NCBI RefSeq assembly: GCF_022811645.1
Contig: NZ_CP094534.1
Location: 4,216,001 to 4,280,000 of the forward strand
Source of the DNA: Hymenobacter monticola
GTDB taxonomy: Bacteria; Bacteroidota; Bacteroidia; Cytophagales; Hymenobacteraceae
Reading direction: 5' to 3'
DNA: 64,000 nt
This document shows positions 53,111 to 62,897 of the stretch, one piece after another (position 1 is the stretch's first letter; every line of letters starts with the position of its first letter). The notes beneath the pieces were generated by a model. It saw nothing but the letters and a program-made list of their open reading frames with translations. It had not been told where the DNA came from and did no database searches. The translations under genes and the position numbers were made by a program.

Positions 53111-53147
53111 CAAAAATAAACGGGGCGGCCCAAATGGACCGCCCCGC
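53111..53147 (-). terminator. Terminator of gyrA
   Basis: On the minus strand CGGGGCGG and CCGCCCCG form the stem with an interior CCATTTGGG, followed by TTTATTTTT. Confidence 0.8.
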
Positions 53148-53161
53148 TCCTACTTCAGCAA

Positions 53162-55807
53162 TTATGCCAAGTCCTCGTCATCGTCCGATTCGTCCTCGCC
53201 GTCGACGTCATCTTCGTCAGAATCATCATCCAACGATTCGTCGTCTTCCAACAAATCATCTTCACTAATTGTCGTCAACGCCTCGGCGGCGTTCGGCGTG
53301 CCATCACCGGCAGTGGCTTCCTGCCCGGCTTCGGCCAACGCCGCAGCCGTGATTTCTTCTTTCTCTTCGGCTTCCACTTTTGCCACAGAGGAGATTTCGT
53401 CGTTGCCGCTGATTTTGATAAGCCGAACCCCTTGAGTGGCGCGGCCAATGGTCCGCAAGTCGCTCATACGCAAGCGAATGGTGATGCCCGACTTGTTGAT
53501 AATCATCAAATCGTCGCCGTCGTTCACGTCTTTGATGGCCACCAAGTTACCGGTTTTTTCGGTCAGCTTCATGGCCCGCACGCCTTTGCCCCCGCGCTTG
53601 GTGACGCGGTACTCTTCGAGCTGGCTGCGCTTGCCAAAGCCGTTCTCGCTCACCACCAGCAGCTCCTGCGTGGGGTCGGCCACGCATACCATGCCCACCA
53701 CGCGGTTGCCGGGCACGTCTTCGAGGCGAATGCCCCGCACGCCGGCGGCCGAGCGGCCCATGGAGCGGGCTTCGCTTTCGTTAAAACGTACTGCCCGGCC
53801 CGTGCGCGAGGCCAGAATCACCTCCGCATTGGGTGTGAGCAGCTGCACGTCCAGAATCCGGTCGCCTTCGTTGATGGTGATGGCGTTGATACCGGCCGTG
53901 CGCGGCCGCGAGTAGGCCTCCAGCGGGGTCTTCTTCACCGTGCCCTGCTCGGTGCAGAACATGAGGTAGGTGTTTTCGAGATAGTCGGGGTCTTTCAGGC
54001 CGCGCACGTTGAGCACGGAGCGCACCTTATCTTCGCGCGGAATCTCGATGAGGTTCTGAATGGGCAGCCCTTTGGTGGCCTTCCCTCCTTCCGGTACTTC
54101 GTACACCTTCAGCCAGAACACACGGCCGAGCTCCGTGAAGAACAGCAGGTACTCGTGCGTGGTGGCCACGAACAGGTGCTCGGTGAAGTCGTCTTTCTTC
54201 GAGAGGGCCCCGCGGGAACCCGCGCCGCCGCGGCCCTGGGCGCGGTACTCGTCCAGGTTGGTGCGCTTGATGTAGCCCTCGCGGCTGATGGTGATGACCA
54301 TCGCCTCGTCGGCTATCATGTCCTCGGTTGAGAAGTCGCCGCCCTGGTAGTTGATTTCCGTGCGGCGGGCGTCGCCGTACCGCTCGCGAATGTCTTCGAG
54401 CTCGGTTTTGATGATGCCGCGCTGCAGCACATCCGAATCCAGCACCGACTTCAAATAGTCGATAAGCTTCATGAGCTCGTTGTACTCCGCCACAATCTTG
54501 TCGCGCTCGAGGCCGGTAAGGCGCTGCAGGCGCATGTCGAGAATGGCACGGGCCTGCACTTCGCTCAGGGCGAAACGCTCGATAAGCTGGCCGCGGGCCA
54601 CCTCGGGGTCGCGCGAGCCGCGGATAAGGGCAATGACTTCGTCGAGGTGGTCGAGGGCGATGAGCAGGCCTTCCAGGATGTGGGCGCGCTTCTGGGCTTC
54701 GGCCAGCTCGTACTTGGTGCGGCGCACGATGATTTCGGCGCGGTGCTCCACGAAGTACTGGATGAGCTGCTGCAGGTTCAGCGTCATGGGCCGGCCCTTC
54801 ACCAGGCACACATTGTTGACGCCGAACGAGCTTTGCAGCTGCGTGTACTTGAACAGGTTGTTCAGGACCACGCTGGGCATGGCGTCGCGCTTGAGGTCGT
54901 ACACAATGCGCATGCCGTCGCGGTCCGACTCGTCGCGGAGGTCCGCAATGCCCTCGATTTTCTTCTCGTTGATGAGCGCGGCCGTCTTTTCAATCATCGA
55001 CGCCTTGTTCACCATGTAGGGAATTTCGGTGACGACGATTTGCTCTTTGCCAGTCTTCGAGGTTTCGAAGGTGGCCTTGGCGCGCATGACCACCCGGCCG
55101 CGGCCGGTTTCGAAGGCTTGCTTCACGCCCTCGTAGCCGTAGATGATGCCGCCGGTGGGAAAATCCGGCGCCGTCACGTACTGCATGAGCTCGGCCACGG
55201 TGATGTCCGGGTTGTCGAGGTAGGCAATGATGCCGTTCACGACCTCCGTCATGTTGTGCGGGGCCATGTTGGTGGCCATGCCCACGGCAATGCCCGAGGT
55301 GCCGTTCACCAGCAGGTTCGGGAACTTGGCCGGCATCACGCTGGGCTCTTCGAGCGAGTCGTCGAAGTTGGGCTGAAAGTCCACCGTGTCCTTGTCGAGG
55401 TCGCCCAGCATTTCGTCGGCCAAGCGTTTGAGGCGGGCCTCGGTATAACGCATAGCTGCCGGCGAGTCGCCGTCGACGGAGCCAAAGTTGCCCTGTCCGT
55501 CCACAAGCGGGTAGCGCAGGCTCCAGTCCTGGGCCATGCGCACCATGGTGTCGTACACGCTGGTGTCGCCGTGCGGGTGGTACTTACCCAGCACCTCGCC
55601 CACGATACGGGCCGATTTCTTATAAGATTTGTTGTAGCCTACGCCAAGCTCGCTCATGCCGTAGAGCACGCGGCGGTGCACGGGCTTCAGGCCGTCGCGC
55701 ACGTCGGGCAGGGCCCGGGAGATGATGACCGACATCGAATAGTCGATGTAGGCGCCCCGCATCTCGTCTTCGATGTTAATCGGAATGATTTTTTCGCCTT
55801 CCGCCAT
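53162..55807 (-). CDS. gyrA: DNA gyrase subunit A
   Basis: 881 aa starting [28 protein letters not shown]. Winged-helix/tower breakage-reunion domain with catalytic Tyr121 ([10 protein letters not shown]), the GyrA box ([10 protein letters not shown]) and a C-terminal beta-pinwheel (six GyrA repeats from about 510 to 815). The last ~60 residues are strongly acidic ([18 protein letters not shown]...), an acidic tail as in E. coli GyrA. In the quinolone region the residue aligned with E. coli Ser83 is Thr82, and Asp87 is Asp86. Introduces negative supercoils with GyrB, which is not in the window. Promoter at 55890-55920. Confidence 0.97.
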   Translation of the reverse strand: MAEGEKIIPINIEDEMRGAYIDYSMSVIISRALPDVRDGLKPVHRRVLYGMSELGVGYNKSYKKSARIVGEVLGKYHPHGDTSVYDTMVRMAQDWSLRYPLVDGQGNFGSVDGDSPAAMRYTEARLKRLADEMLGDLDKDTVDFQPNFDDSLEEPSVMPAKFPNLLVNGTSGIAVGMATNMAPHNMTEVVNGIIAYLDNPDITVAELMQYVTAPDFPTGGIIYGYEGVKQAFETGRGRVVMRAKATFETSKTGKEQIVVTEIPYMVNKASMIEKTAALINEKKIEGIADLRDESDRDGMRIVYDLKRDAMPSVVLNNLFKYTQLQSSFGVNNVCLVKGRPMTLNLQQLIQYFVEHRAEIIVRRTKYELAEAQKRAHILEGLLIALDHLDEVIALIRGSRDPEVARGQLIERFALSEVQARAILDMRLQRLTGLERDKIVAEYNELMKLIDYLKSVLDSDVLQRGIIKTELEDIRERYGDARRTEINYQGGDFSTEDMIADEAMVITISREGYIKRTNLDEYRAQGRGGAGSRGALSKKDDFTEHLFVATTHEYLLFFTELGRVFWLKVYEVPEGGKATKGLPIQNLIEIPREDKVRSVLNVRGLKDPDYLENTYLMFCTEQGTVKKTPLEAYSRPRTAGINAITINEGDRILDVQLLTPNAEVILASRTGRAVRFNESEARSMGRSAAGVRGIRLEDVPGNRVVGMVCVADPTQELLVVSENGFGKRSQLEEYRVTKRGGKGVRAMKLTEKTGNLVAIKDVNDGDDLMIINKSGITIRLRMSDLRTIGRATQGVRLIKISGNDEISSVAKVEAEEKEEITAAALAEAGQEATAGDGTPNAAEALTTISEDDLLEDDESLDDDSDEDDVDGEDESDDDEDLA

Positions 55808-55889
55808 TGAGGGGGGTTGATGGGCGGCTCAAAAAATACCCTGAAAAGGTACCTAAAAGCCGCAGGGTGAATGGTTCTTTGTATACGCG

Positions 55890-55920
55890 CGAAGATACGA
55901 CAAAAAGGCCACAGCGGCAA
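55890..55920 (-). promoter_or_regulatory. Candidate gyrA promoter (TTG-N20-TATCTTCG)
   Basis: Minus strand TTG (55920-55918), 20-nt spacer and TATCTTCG (55897-55890, one mismatch to TAnnTTTG), 83 nt before the gyrA ATG. The -33 TTG lies within the loop of the terminator hairpin at 55902-55937. Confidence 0.5.
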
Positions 55921-55937
55921 GCGCTGTGGCCTTTTTT
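55902..55937 (-). terminator. Terminator of the small lipoprotein gene, overlapping the gyrA promoter
   Basis: AAAAAGGCCACAGCG pairs with CGCTGTGGCCTTTTT around a 5-nt loop; T runs on both strands. It ends transcription from the minus-strand gene at 55954 just as gyrA transcription begins. Confidence 0.9.
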
Positions 55938-55953
55938 GCGGGTTTGAGTAGGA

Positions 55954-56184
55954 CTATTTCAACGACTTGCTTTTGTCCTGCGTGTGCGTCCCTCGCTTGG
56001 GATTATAGGTCTTGATTTTCTGCCCAATGGCCGGATTTTGCATCTTCCACAAGGGCTGCCCGCGGTACTTCACACCGCTGTGCATGTGCACCTTCCGGGT
56101 GTGGCACGACTCGATGGGGCAAGAACGGCAGCCAGCGGCCCCCCACAGCAACAGGCAAATACTCAGTCGCAGACACAGCTTCAT
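55954..56184 (-). CDS. Small lipoprotein with CPIESCHxRK motif
   Basis: 76 aa starting MKLCLRLSICLLLWGAAGC; lipobox GAAGC with the lipidated Cys near residue 19. The mature part has CPIESCHTRKVHMHSGVKYRG and PLWKMQNPAIGQKI, then a Lys-rich tail. I recognise this short pattern from other Bacteroidota small lipoproteins, with unknown role. The conserved Cys and His could bind a metal. The frame runs upstream to 56259 over the HD gene end and that part is rejected. Confidence 0.75.
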   Translation of the reverse strand: MKLCLRLSICLLLWGAAGCRSCPIESCHTRKVHMHSGVKYRGQPLWKMQNPAIGQKIKTYNPKRGTHTQDKSKSLK

Positions 56185-56240
56185 GACGCAAAGGTAATAA
56201 GCCCAAGATGGGCGCGGGTCGAAACTGACGGCCTCCCCTA

Positions 56241-56888
56241 TCAGGCTTCGCCCTCCCACTCGGCCAAAAAGCGCGCCACAAAGCCTTCCATGTAGGCGTG
56301 GCGCTCTTCAGCCACGGCGCGGGCGGCGGGCGTCTGCAGCCGGTCTTTAAGGTGCAGCAGCTTTTCGTAGAAGTGGTTGAGCGTGGGCGCGGTGTTTTTT
56401 TGGTAGCTCGCGAAGCTCTCGTGCGCGACGGGCGGCACGGCGGGGTCGTGCAGCGGGCGGCCCTTGTGGCCCCCGTAGGCAAAAGCCCGGCCAATGCCCA
56501 CGGCCCCGATGGCATCGAGCCGGTCGGCGTCCTGCACCAGCGCGGCCTCCAGCGACGAAACCGGCGTGTCCACGCCCAGCCCTTTGAATGACACCTCCCG
56601 AATGATGGTTTCGACCCGGGTAATCACGTCCTCGGGCGCGTGCTGGCTGAGCAGCCAGGCCCGGGCGGCCCGGGGGCCGGCCTCGTAGTCACCGCCATGG
56701 AATTTCCAATCGGCAATATCGTGCAGAAGCGCGCCCAGCTCGGTGATTTCCGGGTTGGCTTCGGGCGAATGGGCGGCCAGCCTACGGGCCATCAGCCATA
56801 CACGGCGGATGTGCGCCCAGTCGTGCCCGCTGCCTTCGTCGGCAAATTTTTGTTCGATAAAGGCAGCGGTGGCGGTAATTAAATCCAT
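56241..56888 (-). CDS. HD-domain phosphohydrolase
   Basis: 215 aa. HD superfamily metal site: His22 (GHDWAHIRRVW), the HD pair in ELGALLHDIADWK and the last Asp in LVQDADRLDAIGAVGIGRAF. The layout is that of YedJ-like HD proteins. These hydrolyse phosphate from nucleotides or related compounds; substrate unknown. All metal-binding residues are present. Start MDLITATAAFIEQKFADEG. It is 56 nt upstream of the small lipoprotein gene on the same strand. Confidence 0.9.
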   Translation of the reverse strand: MDLITATAAFIEQKFADEGSGHDWAHIRRVWLMARRLAAHSPEANPEITELGALLHDIADWKFHGGDYEAGPRAARAWLLSQHAPEDVITRVETIIREVSFKGLGVDTPVSSLEAALVQDADRLDAIGAVGIGRAFAYGGHKGRPLHDPAVPPVAHESFASYQKNTAPTLNHFYEKLLHLKDRLQTPAARAVAEERHAYMEGFVARFLAEWEGEA

Positions 56889-57031
56889 AAAATCGGAGTG
56901 CGTAAAGGGGCCGAAAAAGCCGCATTGGGGGGCAAGTTAGCACGTGCAGACGGGCGCAAACGACCGCGCGGCGAGACCGGCTGGTAAGCGGTTGAGCCCT
57001 TGGGTCGTTTCTTCGCACTTCATTGCCCTAT

Positions 57032-57850
57032 ATGAAAGCACTGCTCCGCTCCTTTCTCGCGCTCGCCTTATTGGCCCAACTGACGGTGCTACCGCAACGA
57101 GTAGCAGCGCAAACGCCAGTTGCCGCCGATACCACCCACAAATACCAGAACCCAGCCGGAGTGTCGGCCGCGGGCCGGAAGTCTTTTTTCAAAAGCAAAG
57201 GTTTTCGCGCCACCATCGTGCCTGCCTTGCTAATTGGGTACGGGGCCAGCACCATCTACGGCAACGGACTCTACAGCTCGTACCAAGCCAAGCACGCCAT
57301 CCGCAGTGAGTTCGGCACTTACCGCAGTCACATCGACGATTACCTGCAGTGGGCGCCGTATCTTGAGATACCGGCGGTGTTGCTCGGCGGCGTCGAGTCG
57401 CGCAACGACCGGCTGAATCTCGCCCTGGTGGTGGCAAAAAGCGAGCTTATTATGCTGGGTTCGGTGTACATTGTGAAAACGCTCAGCCACATTCAACGCC
57501 CGGATTCTTCCAACCACCTCTCCTTCCCCTCCGGTCACACGGCGCAGGCCTTTCTGGCGGCCAGCATCGTGCACGCCGAGTTCCGCGACAAAAGCCAGTG
57601 GTACGGCGTGGGCGCCTACGCCCTGGCCACCAGCGTGGCCGCGTTTCGGATGATAAACAACAAGCACTGGCAGTCCGACGTGGTGGCCGGCGCGGGCTTT
57701 GGCATTCTCTCGGCCCACCTGGCCTACCTCTCCCACCGCAACCGCTGGGGCCGCAAGCCCGGCGGCCGCGGCATCGGCGAAACCAGCCTGGTGCCGGTGT
57801 GGACCCCGGCTGGCGGCATGGGGGTGTGTTTTAATTGGCGGCCGAAGTAG
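57032..57850 (+). CDS. PAP2-family phosphatase, exported
   Basis: 272 aa with a signal peptide-like N-terminus (MKALLRSFLALALLAQLTVLPQRVAAQ). The three PAP2 motifs are seen: KTLSHIQRPD (K...RP), FPSGHTAQAF (PSGH) and NNKHWQSDVVAGAGFG (SxxxxxHxxxD-like). They hydrolyse lipid phosphates such as undecaprenyl pyrophosphate or phosphatidic acid at the periplasmic face. The ATG at 57032 is chosen over TTG 57023. Divergent from the HD gene, 143 nt apart. Confidence 0.9.
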   Translation: MKALLRSFLALALLAQLTVLPQRVAAQTPVAADTTHKYQNPAGVSAAGRKSFFKSKGFRATIVPALLIGYGASTIYGNGLYSSYQAKHAIRSEFGTYRSHIDDYLQWAPYLEIPAVLLGGVESRNDRLNLALVVAKSELIMLGSVYIVKTLSHIQRPDSSNHLSFPSGHTAQAFLAASIVHAEFRDKSQWYGVGAYALATSVAAFRMINNKHWQSDVVAGAGFGILSAHLAYLSHRNRWGRKPGGRGIGETSLVPVWTPAGGMGVCFNWRPK

Positions 57851-58219
57851 GCCCTGCTGAAAGCCGCATAATCAACTACTTGCTGACAAGGCTGTTCTAC
57901 CCTCCGGTAAATTTAGATACTAAGGCAAGGAGAAAAAACGGAAGAAAGAAGCAATAAGACCACCGCTCCCCGGCCCCGAAGTAAAGCGGAGTTGGGCACA
58001 CTTGCGCCACTTGCCCCGTTCTGAACGCGGCGGGCCGCGACGCCGTGAAGCAGCGTGCGAAAAGAGACACCAGCTGGAGGTGAAATCTTATGGCAAGGTA
58101 GCAACAGGGCCTTTCTCCTGGTGGCGTGGGAGGCAAAAGCCCCCAGAGTGGGCGGAATTAGGGGTAATTTCCCTTGGCACGGGGATTGTAACGCCGCCGC
58201 CAAACCATCCCACTAACCC
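57851..58219. other. Gap without recognisable gene
   Basis: About 370 nt. No terminator with a good T run, no TAnnTTTG promoter and no ORF of convincing composition on either strand. Confidence 0.5.
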
Positions 58220-58486
58220 ATGCAGGTCACCACTTACGAGCGGTTGCGCATCACGCACCGCACCCTGTTGCAGTCCCCACTCAAGCCAGCTGCCTTCCAG
58301 CAGTTGGTGGAGGAATTGCCCGCCCGCTTGGATGACATCGCGGTGCAACGGCCCGGCCTGCGGGAAGAGGTAGCGGGCTGCCGCGACTACGTCAAACGCC
58401 TAAGCGCCTATTTGGCTGGGCATGCCGATGCGGACCACGCCCGCCTCCTGGAGGGCCTACATCGCTGCCTGTCCTCCTTGTTTTGA
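58220..58486 (+). CDS. Small hypothetical protein
   Basis: 88 aa, MQVTTYERLRITHRTLLQSPLK..., not recognised. Predicted to be almost wholly helical, with regular Leu, Ala and Arg spacing (FQQLVEELPARLDDIA, LREEVAGCRDYVKRLSAYLAGH, HARLLEGLHRCLSSLF). Third-position GC bias fits a real high-GC gene. There is no clear promoter or terminator; tRNA-Thr lies downstream on the other strand. Confidence 0.5.
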   Translation: MQVTTYERLRITHRTLLQSPLKPAAFQQLVEELPARLDDIAVQRPGLREEVAGCRDYVKRLSAYLAGHADADHARLLEGLHRCLSSLF

Positions 58487-58594
58487 GTTAGCCAATACAC
58501 CCATGCAGGTATCCTTCAGCACACCCTGCAAAACAAAACGTAATGTCTCATTGAGATGCTTTCAATAAATCAAGCACATCAATGCGCACACTAA

Positions 58595-58629
58595 AAACCC
58601 CATGCAAATACTTGATTTACATGGGGTTT
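58595..58629 (-). terminator. Terminator of tRNA-Thr
   Basis: On the minus strand AAACCCCATG pairs with CATGGGGTTT across a 15-nt loop and is followed by TTTTAG. Confidence 0.8.
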
Positions 58630-58640
58630 AAATACTACAG

Positions 58641-58713
58641 AGCCGCCTGTCGGACTCGAACCAACGACCCTCTGATTACAAGTCAGAAGCTCTACCAACT
58701 GAGCTAAGGCGGC
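58641..58713 (-). tRNA. tRNA-Thr (anticodon TGT)
   Basis: The reverse complement folds with acceptor GCCGCCT/AGGCGGC, D arm GCTCAGTTGGTAGAGC, anticodon stem-loop CTGACTTGTAATCAG with TGT, T arm GTTGGTTCGAGTCCGAC, discriminator T and no encoded CCA. Promoter upstream at 58726-58756. Confidence 0.95.
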
Positions 58714-58725
58714 GGGTTAGTGCTG

Positions 58726-58756
58726 CAAAAGTAGCCCACTGGCGCCCTTTCGCCAA
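58726..58756 (-). promoter_or_regulatory. Promoter of tRNA-Thr (TTG-N20-TACTTTTG)
   Basis: Minus strand TTG (58756-58754), 20-nt spacer, exact TACTTTTG (58733-58726), 12 nt before the tRNA 5' end. Confidence 0.75.
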
Positions 58757-58775
58757 CGCTACGGCTTTAATTATT

Positions 58776-58815
58776 GAAAAAAAAGCGCCCCGGTGAAATT
58801 TTCACCGGGGCGCTT
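58776..58815 (-). terminator. Terminator of the DUF349 gene
   Basis: On the minus strand AAAGCGCCCCGGTGAAA pairs with its complement through a tight loop and is followed by TTTTTTTC. Confidence 0.85.
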
Positions 58816-58842
58816 TGCATGTAAGCCAGCAGGTTAGCAACC

Positions 58843-61290
58843 TTAGCTGCGAATCATTTTCAACTGCTTTTTGAGGGCATCGATGCGCTTCTGGCCTTCG
58901 GCGATGCGGCCCTGGTACTCCTCGCGCAACTGGCTCGCATTCTTAGAGCGGGCAAAGAAGTCGAGGTTGGTTTGTAGGGTAGCAGCGTCGTTTTCAAGCT
59001 CGTTGATTTCCTTACGCAGCGCCATTTCCTTGCGGGTGAGCTGCTGTTGCGCGTGCGGACGGGCTTTGAGGCGGGCTACTTCGGTTTGGAACAGCAGGTT
59101 GGCGCGGTCGTCGTAGCTCAGGCCGGGCACCTGGTCGAGGTACTTGCCCAGCAGCTTGAGCAACTGGTCTTCGCTGGCGTCGCCGGTGCCGCGGTTGGGC
59201 TCGGCATCGTTGGCGTCGAAAGCCGTCGACCAGTCGGCCAGGATGGCGCGGAAGCCTTCCAGCGTGCCGGGGTTGTCGGCGTTAAGGGCGCTTACCTGCT
59301 CACCAATCTGGGCGAGGTGGGCCGTTTGCTCGGCCGAGGCCTGCTGCACCTTCTCCTCGCGCTGGCGGAACTCCTGCTTGGGCCGCTCAAACACGGCGTC
59401 GCAAGCGGCGCGGAAGCGGTGCCACAGCTTGTCGGCGAGCTTGTCGGGCACGCGGCCCACTTCCTTCCACTCCTTCTGCACCCGGATGATGGTTTGGCGG
59501 GCGGCGTCCTGGTCAGGGTTGTTTTGGGCTTCCTCGGCCTGGTCGATGAGGGCCTGCTTGGCCTTCACATTGGCTGACTTCTCGTTGTCGAGAGACTTGA
59601 AGAAGTCGTTCTTCCGGTTGAAGAAGGCCTTGTAAGCGGCCCAGTACTGCTTGTTCAGGGCATCAGCCTGGGCGCGGGGCACGAGGCCGGCGGCCTCCCA
59701 TTCAGCTTTGATTTCCTGCAGCTCGTCGGTTTTCGAGCGCCACAGGTTCACGCGGTCGGTGTCGAAGGTGGCGAAGGGCAGCACGCGCTCCAGCAGGGCC
59801 TGCTTCACCACGAGGTTGGCTTTCTCCTGCGTCGAGCGCTGGTCCACAAACTCTTTGCGGCGCTGATGCAGCACGTCGGAAGCCGCAATGAAGCGCTGCC
59901 ACAGCGGCTCACGCTGGTCGTTCGGCACAGGGCCGATGTTCTTCCAATCCTCGTGCAGCTTGGTCAGCTCATCGAGGGCTTTATTGATGCCGGGGGCCTG
60001 GGCCAAGGCTTCGGCGCGCTTAATGAGGCCTTCCTTGGCTTCGAGGTTGCGGCGACGGTCCAGGTCCTTCATTTGCAGGAACTGGCCCTGCTTGCTGTAG
60101 TAGATGTCGAGCAAGCCGTGATAGGTGTCCCAAATGGACTGGCTGTCTGTCTGCGGCACGGCACCGGTGGCTTTCCACTCGGCTTGCAGGGCTTTTAGCT
60201 TGGACGAGCTGTCCTTGGTTTCGGCAGCTTCCACGAGGCCGCGGAGCTGGTCGAGCAGGGCGCGCTTCTTGGTGAGGTTGTCGCCCCGGCTGGCGTCTTC
60301 GGCTTTGGCGTCCTTGGCGCGGTTCTCGCGGAACTCCTGCAAAGCCTTGTTCAGCTCTTGCTGGCCCTCGGGCTGCTGGAAAGCAAACGCCTCCGCGCCT
60401 TCGCCACCTTCGGCAAATTTCTGGCGGGCGGCGGTGCGGGCCAAGCCCACGTTGGCTTCATACTGGCGGGTAAGGTCCTGAATCTGCTTGCGATTGCGCT
60501 GGGCATCAGGCCGGCGCAGCAGGCCTACCAAATACGAGGCCTGGGCCGGCAGGTCGAGGGTAGTGAAATCCGGCGCAGGGGTTTCGGGCACGTAGGTTTC
60601 CTCGCCTTCGTTTTGCCCGGTGGGCTCCTCGCCGGCATCGATGGCAGCCACGTTGGCCGGTGCGGCATTCAGGGGCGTTTCTTCCGACGTGGTGATGTGA
60701 GCCACACCTTCGGGAGCATTTTCCAATTCCTCGGCCGAACTCAGTGCCACCGTGGGTACGGCCGGCGCGGCTTCTTCAACTGTGGCGGGCTCGCCCGTGC
60801 CGCTGAGGCTGGTTTCGGGGTCAGCAATGGGCGCGGGGGCAGCGCTGGCAATCTGCTCCTGGGCAGGCAGTGCCTCAGGCTGGGGCGTTTCGGCCACGTT
60901 AGTGGCCATATCGGCGCCGTAGTGCGCCACAGCGCGAGCCTGCGGGGCCGACATGTCGCTGCCGTCCACAGTCACCTCATCGGGCACGTGCTGGGCGGTT
61001 TCCCCGGCCGCGGTGGCTTCGGGGGTGCCGGGCGCGGGGGCGCTGGCGGGGGCGGCGGCGGCAGGAGCATCAGCGGGGGCTTCGGCCGTGCCGGCGCCGG
61101 CGGGTTGGCTGGCGGGAAGCTCGGGCGTGCCTTGGGCGGGCAGCTCCGTTTGGCTTTCGCCCGGTGAGGCAGAGCCGCCCGAGCGGCCTTGAATCTCAGC
61201 CAGGCGGCGTTGCAAAATGGTCATCCGGTCTTCGGCAGACGCGTCGGTGCCGCCGGCTTGCGGGGCAGTGGGGTTTTCTTCAGCAGCCAT
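58843..61290 (-). CDS. DUF349 repeat protein
   Basis: 815 aa from MAAEENPTAPQAGG. Residues 1 to ~260 are an Ala/Pro/Glu-rich low-complexity region. Then come about five DUF349 modules, each with a basic, Trp-centred helix (LKALQAEWKATGAVPQ, LHEDWKNIGPVPNDQREPLWQRF, IKAEWEAAGLVPRAQAD, VQKEWKEVGRVPDKLADKLWHRF), and a coiled coil at the C-terminus (RKEMALRKEINELENDAATLQ). Function is poorly known; such proteins are mostly helical. The frame is open further upstream to 61518 but without similarity. YqgE lies 92 nt further upstream on the same strand. Confidence 0.9.
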   Translation of the reverse strand: MAAEENPTAPQAGGTDASAEDRMTILQRRLAEIQGRSGGSASPGESQTELPAQGTPELPASQPAGAGTAEAPADAPAAAAPASAPAPGTPEATAAGETAQHVPDEVTVDGSDMSAPQARAVAHYGADMATNVAETPQPEALPAQEQIASAAPAPIADPETSLSGTGEPATVEEAAPAVPTVALSSAEELENAPEGVAHITTSEETPLNAAPANVAAIDAGEEPTGQNEGEETYVPETPAPDFTTLDLPAQASYLVGLLRRPDAQRNRKQIQDLTRQYEANVGLARTAARQKFAEGGEGAEAFAFQQPEGQQELNKALQEFRENRAKDAKAEDASRGDNLTKKRALLDQLRGLVEAAETKDSSSKLKALQAEWKATGAVPQTDSQSIWDTYHGLLDIYYSKQGQFLQMKDLDRRRNLEAKEGLIKRAEALAQAPGINKALDELTKLHEDWKNIGPVPNDQREPLWQRFIAASDVLHQRRKEFVDQRSTQEKANLVVKQALLERVLPFATFDTDRVNLWRSKTDELQEIKAEWEAAGLVPRAQADALNKQYWAAYKAFFNRKNDFFKSLDNEKSANVKAKQALIDQAEEAQNNPDQDAARQTIIRVQKEWKEVGRVPDKLADKLWHRFRAACDAVFERPKQEFRQREEKVQQASAEQTAHLAQIGEQVSALNADNPGTLEGFRAILADWSTAFDANDAEPNRGTGDASEDQLLKLLGKYLDQVPGLSYDDRANLLFQTEVARLKARPHAQQQLTRKEMALRKEINELENDAATLQTNLDFFARSKNASQLREEYQGRIAEGQKRIDALKKQLKMIRS

Positions 61291-61382
61291 AAATCTTCGT
61301 AAAAGCCAGCCCGGTGCGACAGGCCAGAGGAGCGCGCAAAAAAAGTAGAAACAAAAAGGAAAAAAATATCCGCTTAAGGCAC

Positions 61383-61940
61383 TCAGTTCAGGCGGGGGTC
61401 GACGGGGTAGTTGGCCAAAACCTTGAACCGCCCGCCTTTCTCCCGCAGAATGTCGCGCCAGAAAGCATCCGATGCCAAAGTAAACACTTTCCCGGCGCTT
61501 GCAGGGTGTCGTATCCAACTCTGGCCCTGCATTTCGCCGGCCAGCTGCCCGGCCGACCAGCCCGAGTAGCCCGCAAAGAGCCGAATTTCATCGGCTGAAA
61601 CGGCTCCGCTGACCAACAGGTCCAGCAGCAATTCGAAATCGCCGCCCCAGTACACGTCTTGGCCTAGGTCCTGCGCGCCGGGCAAATCGGCGCGGCGATG
61701 CAGGTAGTGCAGGGTGTTGGGCTCAACGGGGCCGCCCATGTAAAGCGGCAGTTCGCCGGCCGCGGTAGCCAAGTGCGTGGGCAGGTCGAGCACGTCGCCC
61801 AGCGTGAGGTTGGTGAGGCGGTTCAGCACGAGGCCGAAAGTGCCGTCTTCGGGCTCGTCGCGGCACAGGAGCACCACACTGCGTTCAAAATTGGGGTCGC
61901 CCAGAAAGGGCTGGGAGATGAGCAAGGTTCCGGGACGCAT
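61383..61940 (-). CDS. YqgE/AlgH family protein
   Basis: 185 aa starting MRPGTLLISQPFLGDPNFERSVVLLCRDE, the family's diagnostic N-terminus, with FGLVLNRLTNL, GGPVEPNTLHYLHR, VYWGGDFELLLDLL and FAGYSGWSAGQLAGEM. Cytoplasmic, function not settled. Upstream in-frame start 62057 is rejected. Co-directional with the DUF349 gene; divergent from pdxH. Confidence 0.93.
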   Translation of the reverse strand: MRPGTLLISQPFLGDPNFERSVVLLCRDEPEDGTFGLVLNRLTNLTLGDVLDLPTHLATAAGELPLYMGGPVEPNTLHYLHRRADLPGAQDLGQDVYWGGDFELLLDLLVSGAVSADEIRLFAGYSGWSAGQLAGEMQGQSWIRHPASAGKVFTLASDAFWRDILREKGGRFKVLANYPVDPRLN

Positions 61941-62162
61941 AATCAGGAAGAATCGGAATGGAAGGATAAACAGGGGGTATTGCGCTTCGGCGAAGGCATC
62001 CGAGCCCAGCGCCCTCGGCGATGGTATTAACTTGCGGCGCCAACACCGTTTGGCCATCGCCCGGTAGGGTTAAACAAGACTGAGGGCCGGCCAAAATTGT
62101 TCCTTAAGTATACGGTCGATGCTGACGCCGGACCACCGCCCGTGCTCATTTCCTTTGCATTC

Positions 62163-62813
62163 ATGAACGACTCGCAGCTCGCCGATTTACGCAAAACCTA
62201 CTCGCAGCGCACGCTGGCCGAAACCGATGTGCTGCCCGACGCCGTGCAACAGTTCCGGCAGTGGCTGGACGAAGCCATCGCCGCCAAGCTCGATGAACCC
62301 ACGGCCCTCACACTCAGCACCGCGGATGCCGCCGGGCAGCCCTCTTCGCGCGTGGTGCTATTGAAAGGGCTGCCCGACGACGCCGGTTTTTTGTTTTACA
62401 CCAATTACGACTCGCGCAAGGGGCGCGAGCTGGCTGAGCGGCCGCTGGCCGCGCTCAACTTTTTCTGGCCTGGGCTGGAGCGCCAGGTACGCGTGGAGGG
62501 CCGCGTGGAGAAAGCACCGGCGGAGGTGTCGACCGAATATTTCCAGAGCCGCCCGCGCGGCAGCCAGCTTGGCGCCTGGGCCTCGCCCCAAAGCCAGGTG
62601 ATTAGCAGCCGTGAAGAGCTGGAAGCCCGCGAACACGAATTGGCAGAGCGATTTGCCAACCAGGACCCGCTGCCCCGGCCCGAGAACTGGGGCGGCTACA
62701 TTTTGCGCCCCCACCGGGTGGAGTTCTGGCAGGGCCGCCCCAGCCGCCTGCACGACCGGATTGTGTATGAGCGCGCCGGCCACGGCTGGCAGCGCAGCCG
62801 TTTGGCGCCGTGA
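62163..62813 (+). CDS. pdxH: Pyridoxamine 5'-phosphate oxidase
   Basis: 216 aa starting [41 protein letters not shown]-binding split barrel with [45 protein letters not shown] and the C-terminal [23 protein letters not shown]. Makes PLP from pyridoxamine or pyridoxine phosphate using O2; PLP is used by HisC and SPT encoded in this window. Start at 62097 is rejected as foreign to the family. Followed by a hairpin and a DUF1015 gene. Confidence 0.95.
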   Translation: MNDSQLADLRKTYSQRTLAETDVLPDAVQQFRQWLDEAIAAKLDEPTALTLSTADAAGQPSSRVVLLKGLPDDAGFLFYTNYDSRKGRELAERPLAALNFFWPGLERQVRVEGRVEKAPAEVSTEYFQSRPRGSQLGAWASPQSQVISSREELEAREHELAERFANQDPLPRPENWGGYILRPHRVEFWQGRPSRLHDRIVYERAGHGWQRSRLAP

Positions 62814-62819
62814 GGTGAC

Positions 62820-62864
62820 TGAGTAAATGAGCAACATCTCGGTGCTCACCCCTTCATTTACTCA
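62820..62864 (+). repeat. Short hairpin with C-free first arm (pdxH-DUF1015 gap)
   Basis: TGAGTAAATGA (62820-62830) pairs perfectly with TCATTTACTCA (62854-62864), with weaker pairing beyond it. It is the smallest of the C-poor-arm hairpins. Confidence 0.55.
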
Positions 62865-62897
62865 CTTGCCCATTTACGCAATTACACTTCGAAACCC

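Noticed and set aside
53162..55807. Thr at the GyrA position aligned with E. coli Ser83 as a quinolone-resistance mutation
   Set aside because: Thr is the natural residue at this position in many wild-type bacteria; without relatives it cannot be called resistance.
54647..55810. 387-codon plus-strand ORF opposite gyrA
   Set aside because: Shadow frame rich in His/Val/Gly; gyrA is unambiguous.
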